From NCBI GenBank assembly GCA_002633005.1, contig NMRA01000404.1, positions 4,714 through 68,713 of the forward strand: a stretch of DNA of 64,000 nt, given 5' to 3'. Source of the DNA: Phoronis australis. Its lineage: Eukaryota; Phoronida; Phoronidae. A model generated the notes under the pieces. That model was given only the letters and a program-made list of their open reading frames with translations. It was not told the origin of the DNA and ran no database searches. Within the stretch, counting starts at the first letter, position 1; each line of letters opens with the position of its first letter. Positions 58,192 through 64,000 of this stretch are shown here, piece by piece. Position numbers and translations under genes: made by a program.

Positions 58192-58990
58192 TAGTGCTGT
58201 ATTTCGCCAAGTATGTTGCTCTGCCATCAATTTTATTTTTTTTAATTCCCACTCTAATGAGGTTGCATTTTTCGTCTGATTTCCACGAAATTCACACACA
58301 ACGTCAAGTTCTGGATGAACTGGATCCCTGTTGTTTTTGGTCATGATCAGATTCAAGATGGCATACGTGGTGGCCATTTTGTTTTCAATTTCATATTCAA
58401 ATGCTCCTGAGGCCGTAATTTTTGATGTATTGGTTGAAGCTCAGTACAATTATTGCAGCAAACGGGTACTAAAGATGTGCCATAAATCATCAACATCCGG
58501 TCAATGATGGCGGAAATATTGGCCATTGTGCATGGGCAAAAACATTTTCTCCTGTAGAGGGTGCAATGTAGACCCAATTGTTTCGAAATTTTTCATGTAT
58601 TAGTTTCTTGTGAGTAGCTATTGTCAAGTGCAGGTGAACTAAAAGTTGTATTCAAAATGGCTGACCTAGCATATTTGCATCAACTTTAATCGTGCTGGGG
58701 TGCCACCTTGAATGGGAAGAGTAAATGACATGAATTTTTGCATGTGGATTCTCTGATAAAGATATTGAGCAAATATCCCTTTTGGAACCAAAGAAAAGGA
58801 ATCTGCTCAAAAAAAGGGATCTTTGGTCAATATTTTTATCACTTAAATGGAATCCAGTAATATACATAGTATCGTAGATTCTCTGAGGTATACTCTTTCA
58901 AATGTCCTTTAACATTTTTTCTCATACTTACTGTTTTTGAGTTATTTGACTTGAAATTTCCAAAAAATGCAAAATTTGAAATTTTTTGAA
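58192..58990 (+). repeat. Repeat family A, copy 6, with insertion
   Basis: Starts with TATTTCGCCAAGTATGTTGC and follows the family order: TTCAAGATGGCATACG, an ETS-like site, a degenerate NRF1 block, CTCCTGTAGAGGGTGC (about 58551) and the core. It lacks the trinucleotide tail. The 50 bp before it (ATACAAATAAACACCCCTAG) also occur next to family B units at about 47215 and 47375, linking the two families. Confidence 0.7.
58757..58876. mobile_element. 120-bp fold-back insertion with 10-bp target duplication
   Basis: GATTCTCTGA occurs on both sides (58747-58756 and 58877-58886), while other A copies have this site once. The insert contains a near-perfect inverted repeat: TGATAAAGATATTGAGCAAA faces the complement of its partner ending near 58843. 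This is a tiny non-autonomous DNA element. A 9-10-bp duplication would fit Mutator-like elements, but the ends give no further support. Confidence 0.7.
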
Positions 58991-59280
58991 ATTATCACGG
59001 AATCTTGTGAAACTGCTCCATCAGCTGACGTTCAATCAGATCTTGCTTTATTACGTATGCATGTACCCAAATATGTGTGTGTGTGTGTGTGCGTGTGTCT
59101 GCAGATGGTCTGGCACATGTTATACCAGACGTGTGCAGGTCGGGCATGTGGGCCCATTGCGCTGATCACTTGGAACTAGTTAATGCTTTCTTAGAATACG
59201 GGTTGGGTGGAGACACTCATGAACATAACCAGACAAGTGTAAACCCAGTAGTGTCAACAAGTTGTAAGCCTTAATTCTAA
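58991..59280 (+). other. GT tract and candidate exon
   Basis: (GT)n at 59074-59098 ends in TGTGTCTGCAG, a good acceptor. A frame follows reading GLAHVIPDVCRSGMWAHCAD, then HLELVNAFLEYGLGGDTHEH, and on to a possible donor AGTT|GTAAGC near 59262. Unrecognised; the high Cys/His/Trp content is unlike chance AT-rich frames, but there is no second exon. Confidence 0.25.
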
Positions 59281-61190
59281 AATTTAATTGAACTCTGTTT
59301 AATGTTTTTATTACAAACAATACAATCTGCAGTAAGGAGACCTAAGTATATGTAGGATCTTTTTAATTTTTTTCTCTGTGGATAAATCTGTTACCTTCAT
59401 TTCTAGTTAACTTTAAAATCAGCAGCCTGTTTTAGCATAGAAAAAAACGATTTTCCAGAAGAGGCTCACCTCAACCACATGGACTACTTGTCTACGTTCA
59501 TTGGTTACAGAGCTGCTACTCAAGTCAAATGTGTGACCTGCCAGGTTCTTTTATTCACTGAGTTGCCATAATATTGCGTCAATGATGTCTGTGTTGCATA
59601 CAAAGATGCTGTGGAAAACGAAGACGAAACGTAGTTTGATCGTGAGGCAGTTGTGCATCTGCGTGCATCCGACCGTTGAGATCAAAATTGCACCGAGTTA
59701 CAGCACATTGTCTGTAACTATATCCACAAGCACAGCAAGTTGTGAAAAAAAACATAAATCCTCACCCAAATTCATTAGTTTCATTAGTAATTTGACGTTT
59801 CACTGATTCAGTCTCGTGCACACAGCGTGCTTTAATTACCGACTTGATTTCTATTATCCATTTTGTAGTTGACTTCTTGATATCAGCGTCTCGGCGTGTA
59901 CTTCATATGTTGTGTATCACAAGAGCTTTTGACTTACTTACTGCTGAGTCCACTGTTGTCTTGGTGATAATTACGTTAAGTACGCCCTGCCATTTCAGTT
60001 GACATTGCCAGTGAATATTGAAATAATGAACATGGTTTAGGCATGTAAGGTTTAACCATAAACGAGTTTTCAATGGATCACCTAGCTGTAGCATGACGCG
60101 TTTCATTTCTTCTCGACTTCAGCAAATTGGCTTAATTTGAATTTAGGTAAACAAGTTCTCAGAAACTGATTGGTGAATTTCATTGAATCTTTCCAATTTT
60201 AACATTAATTATCATTCTCAAAAATGCTGTTAGGATTTTTACAAAAATGTTGAATAGGATTTTTTTACAAAAATGGCAAGTTAATATGGGGTACAAATCA
60301 AACTACACAAGTTATCGAAAATTCCCAACAGCGTTTTTGAGAGACATCAGCTAGTTGTCAATCTTGGTTTCATTGAAATGGGCGAAGGAGTATTTGTACT
60401 ATGAACGTACCTTGTTATAATCAAAATTTGTCTTAGAAAGGTGTGGCCTTGTTATAATAACAGTGATATGTAAGTATAAAGACGTCATTATTAACAGTAA
60501 AGCCATAGTATCTGTATGAGGGTTTATTACTATGTTAGACTTTGGTGTTAATAAAATGAACATTACTTGCTGTATTGAACCCAGGTGTTTAAGTACACTG
60601 GCTGACTGAAATGGGCATGAATAAGGGCTACACTGATACATAGTGACAGCTAAGTATTTATACATACTGGTTATTGCTTGGGTAATATAGGAGACTTTGA
60701 TTTGTGTTCTTTTCGATAACGATTTAATTTAGTTGTGTTAAATTGAATCATGTGTAAAAGATTACCGTCCAATAGAAAGATGCCATCCAGTAGGTAGATG
60801 TTGTTCTATTAAGGAAGATGATGTTTCCTGTTTAGACAGATTCATAGTATTGGATTGCTGTGAGATGTATTTCAAAAGGCTGCTTTCATTTTGTATCTTA
60901 ACCAAATACACCTGTTATAACAAAATGGAAGGTATGGGCTGTTATAAAGTTATCTCTCAACAAATGTTTTGGATTAAGGTTTAAAAAGACTAACTTAATT
61001 TGCTGCCCTAAAGCACTGCTTGCACATGTATGTCAGTGTGCCATGCTTGTCGCACTTTTCAATATCCCAAGGTAGCTTTTCTAAGCTTGGAGGTAAGAAT
61101 GTTGAATAAGTCACACCAGCATAATGCTTGTTATAGTAAGCTCTGTTTACATGATCCAATTTTCACCTTAAGTTTATCAATTTGCACTAG
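59281..61190. other. No recognisable gene
   Basis: AT-rich; no motif, RNA gene or repeat partner was identified. Confidence 0.35.
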
Positions 61191-61194
61191 CTAA

Positions 61195-61500
61195 GGCGAA
61201 GTTTAGTTTCAATTGAGATTTAGTAAAGATTCAATTGAAATTCAATAGAAAATTAAATTTCTATTGAATAAGTTTATTGAATGAACACTGTCCTCCAGCA
61301 ATCGATTGAATGGCTTTTGAGTATCTGTTGAATAACTGTTGAACAACTGAATAGTTATTGAGCTTCAAGACTACCTCAATTGAATAGCAATTGAATTTCA
61401 GTTCTTACAGAATTTCTAGCTGTTCTGTATTGTATGGTTTTTGAATTTCAGGACTTTAAAAATTCTGGCTGTTCTGAATTGACTTGCTATTGAATTCGAC
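61195..61500. repeat. Degenerate CAATTGAAT/ATTCAAT array
   Basis: ATTGAAT and its complement ATTCAAT recur about 15 times with irregular spacing in 300 bp, often as CAATTGAA, which is nearly palindromic. It looks like a decayed short-motif array comparable in style to the AACTTAAGTT arrays. Confidence 0.5.
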
Positions 61501-61614
61501 TTGAGTATCGTACTGACTGACATGCATTTCATTGCCAACTTACAAGCGCCTTATTCAGCGGATGCGCATACACCCCATTCAACCTCCATTTTACTAAAAA
61601 AAGTGACACGAAAT

Positions 61615-62035
61615 ACAATGAAAAAAATCAGAAATGTCAAATTTGTAAAAACTAAACAGTCTTAGACCTTAAAGTGGCTCCTGAGTATCTGAAAATACTT
61701 AGTAACTAAAATATTATTTTTGATACCTTTTCGTTATATTCTTTTCGCCTTTCGTGCCAGAAGTGCTTTTTTACCTGTAGTTGACCTTTCTCTGTGAGCA
61801 AATAAGTACCGGCTATCATCGGTTATTTCCGTACCCTCATTTCCAGCTCGTCAGTTTAGGAACTTGTAATCAACGCCGCCATTTTTTCCTTGTAACTGAA
61901 TGTGCTATCGCTTGCTCGAAAAGTCTTCATTTTTTGTTTTATTAGTAATATCTCGTGATTTGTTTGTATATGTAGTGTATTTATAGTTCGTAGTTATTGT
62001 TTGTTAAATTTTTCGGAATGTTATGCATACTTATG
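61615..62035 (-). repeat. Inverted repeat K, right arm
   Basis: Reverse complement of 56775-57185 with moderate divergence. It ends immediately before the TA|CCGTAATT terminus of element D at 62041. Confidence 0.65.
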
Positions 62036-62040
62036 TTTAT

Positions 62041-62280
62041 TACCGTAATTGTTCGGGTTAACGCCCATGTTCAGTTAACCGCCCATTCCCGACTTTAAGT
62101 GGATTTTCGATTTAACCGCCCACTGCTCGGTTAACCGCCCATCCCTGACTTTTGCGATTTTTGAAGATTTCCAGTTAAGCGCCCACCTCTCGGTTAAGCG
62201 CCCATCCCTGACTTTTAAAGAATGAAGATTTAGCGCCTAGTGCTAAGGAAACGCGCGATTCCCCGACTTTTAGAAAAATA
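62041..62280 (+). mobile_element. Element D terminus with internal subrepeats
   Basis: TA then CCGTAATTGTTCGGGTTAAC, followed by four or five diverged units of CGGTTAACCGCCCATCCCTG plus ACTTTT, shifting to AAGCGCCCA in later units. The layout (TA-CCGTA terminus and repeated GCGCCCA words) parallels element C, so C and D probably belong to one transposon group. The other end was not found. Confidence 0.55.
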
Positions 62281-62283
62281 TCG

Positions 62284-62356
62284 ATGATCACAATGAGTGC
62301 AACGACGCCGGGACTCCCGAGACAGTGGTTTAGCAATCTGAATTACAATACAGGTA
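62284..62356 (+). CDS. Candidate first exon next to element D end
   Basis: An ATG at 62293 in ACAATGAGTG context (an in-frame ATG also lies at 62284) opens MSATTPGLPRQWFSNLNYNT and reaches a donor-like ACAG|GTAACG near 62355. Its place just inside the D terminus is where a transposase or host-promoter exon could start. No family recognised; no second exon found. Confidence 0.25.
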
Positions 62357-62359
62357 ACG

Positions 62360-63250
62360 AGTTATTGTCTTGGGTCATGAACTCACTTCAAAATATAATA
62401 CTTGAACCTTTTTGTCTCTTTATTTTCTTCCTTTGTTTGCAAAGTTTAAGAACGCCGCCGCCGTCAAAACCTCCGCTTTCAGCGACTTTGTCTGCCGCGC
62501 TGAGTTTCCGTCTGCAGTGCACTAAATAAAACATATATTCGAAAAAATCAGGCCAGAAAAATGTGACAATGGTTTTGCCAACTCTCCAAATTCTATTGAG
62601 GTGGGAAGCTCTCGTAATTTGAACAAATCTCATAACTCACGGAAAGATGTCAAATTCTCAATATTTTGATGAATATAACTGCCGGGTTATAGAGGATGTG
62701 GGGCGACCGAAGGGACAGTACAAGTTCCTTACTGGGTTACCGATTTCGTTGCTGCCTGTCGATTTCTGAATTCAAACGTTGGCAATAATGTATGTTTGTA
62801 TGATCTTGAAGTAATAAAAAACGGCTAGTCAAATTTTGTTTTTAGCTTATTGCATCTCAGTCAAACTGGTTAGCAGATTTTAACTAATGTCGCTGGCTGT
62901 TCTTTACTATTCTTGCGTCAGCCTGCACGTAAGCGTGACTGTGTGAATTATCGTTTCCACATCCCCTTTATAGCCATCCAGAATAATTTTGTTTATACAT
63001 TGGCCATTTTCAGCCTAAACAAAAATTATTACCATTCGAGTCTGAAATATCTATGACGTAGACTGCTTGACGATAGTGGGTAGGAGATTTACACAGCTAG
63101 TTACAGAATGGGCTCAGGGAGCATCGAGCCGGGAAATATGGCAATAGACTTGACATCGCAGTTTTGGGGAACATTGGCAACGGAGGAATATCGTAAAGAA
63201 CTAGGTCTTTCGTAACAACAGCTAAAAGCACATAGTCACGCCCATTTTTG
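62360..63250. other. No recognisable gene
   Basis: Nothing recognisable; the short frames around 62390-62630 occur on both strands without motifs. Confidence 0.35.
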
Positions 63251-63254
63251 TTAC

Positions 63255-63680
63255 TTCGGACTGTCGCTATGTGTGACTGATTTGTAGTGGTGCAAGTGCG
63301 CAAGTTCCCACACTTTGGAGTGCATGTTACCTTGACACCAACATGTGATTGACAGGTGACTCACACGTAGGCCCTACGTGCGTGCTGAATACCGCCACTA
63401 TCTTTGGCCATAAAAAACGAGATGCATTACTTGACGCCATTTCCAAGTCACGATTGTCAGCCCGGCAACTGAGACATTGCGCGATAACAGCGGGACCGAA
63501 CAGTGCCGCAGTGCGATTTTACAAGTGATATAAATAGGATAATCTGGACATCTTAATGAAAAATAAATGTTTTTCCACCACGAAGTTTGGTAAGGTGATC
63601 GTTTAGAATAATGAATTGAAACATTGCTGTTTTCTGACATTTTGTAGCATATTTATGCAGTTGCTTGAAATTTTATTCTT
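63255..63680 (+). mobile_element. hAT-like family F, internal fragment
   Basis: Matches 19100-19580 with moderate divergence (shared GGACTGTCG, GTGCCGCAGTGC, GACATCTTA-GAAAAATAAA and TTGTCCACCAC-type blocks). It has no terminus on either side. Confidence 0.55.
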
Positions 63681-64000
63681 GATCGACGACTGGCTCGACC
63701 ACCCCCGATCCTTGTCTTAATACTTTGCATAGCATGTTTGGTGCAACGACTAGAGAGCAATGCCGGGCTGTCGAGATGACAGCTAGCCGCAGAACCATAC
63801 GCTGAAAATGTCATTGAGTCACGGAGTGTCAACTATAACATTCCAAACACAAAAAAACAACAGAGTTAAGTTTTTCAAACTTTCATTACAACCAATTTTA
63901 AAACTGCTGTAGGAGTCAGAACTTGACAGCTACATATAATACGAGACTGTAACCATAAATTTGATGTCTGACCTCTGCACCGCGTGAAGCTTGCACTCGC
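63681..64000. other. No recognisable gene
   Basis: Nothing identified. Confidence 0.35.

Overview
This is a repeat-dominated stretch of an animal (metazoan) nuclear genome: AT-rich, intron-style splice signals, no operons, no long open frames, and remnants of Ty3/gypsy, LINE and Penelope-like retroelements, hAT-like and TA-flanked DNA transposons, MITEs and satellites. The only cellular-type coding sequence I recognise is one RecQ-helicase exon (7898-8314, minus). The mix suggests an invertebrate, probably marine, but the phylum cannot be fixed from the sequence. Three undetermined bases (18956, 43745-43746) show it comes from an assembly.

Layout. 1-8.4 kb: a MITE end, a hAT-like end fragment, a decayed Ty3/gypsy pol split by a 0.5-kb MITE, two copies of dispersed family A, a PHD-like fragment and the RecQ exon. 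8.49-14.0 kb: a complete 5.5-kb element (family E) whose ends are long arrays of a palindromic AACTTAAGTT motif, and which carries candidate spliced exons on the minus strand. 14.85-17.1 kb: two more family A copies. 17.79-19.94 kb: a 2.15-kb hAT-like element (family F). 21.7-27.6 kb: a family C scrap joined to a second, left-truncated copy of E, then a GIY-YIG (Penelope-like) fragment. 28-41 kb: mostly AT-rich sequence without recognisable genes, with three short minisatellites, a reversed F end and a full TA-flanked element C (33.5-35.0 kb). 40.9-45.3 kb: family A with a 5'-truncated LINE inserted in its microsatellite, then several C ends. 44.9-50.1 kb: a large tandem array (family B) of ~140-150-bp units, each centred on a CTAGTGG motif resembling the CTCF binding consensus. 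50-56 kb: a hammerhead-like motif, C elements, an L1/Tx1-like LINE fragment and MITEs. 56-64 kb: an inverted-repeat pair 4.4 kb apart, a family A copy with a clean 10-bp target duplication inside it, a TA|CCGTAATT element end with internal subrepeats, and another F fragment.

There is no gene pathway to describe. The noteworthy content is regulatory and structural: family A copies carry a cluster of motifs typical of animal housekeeping promoters (ETS, YY1, NRF1, CTCF-like), family B is an array of CTCF-like sites, and family E is an unusual element with minisatellite termini and exon-like sequence. All functional readings of these are inference from motif identity.
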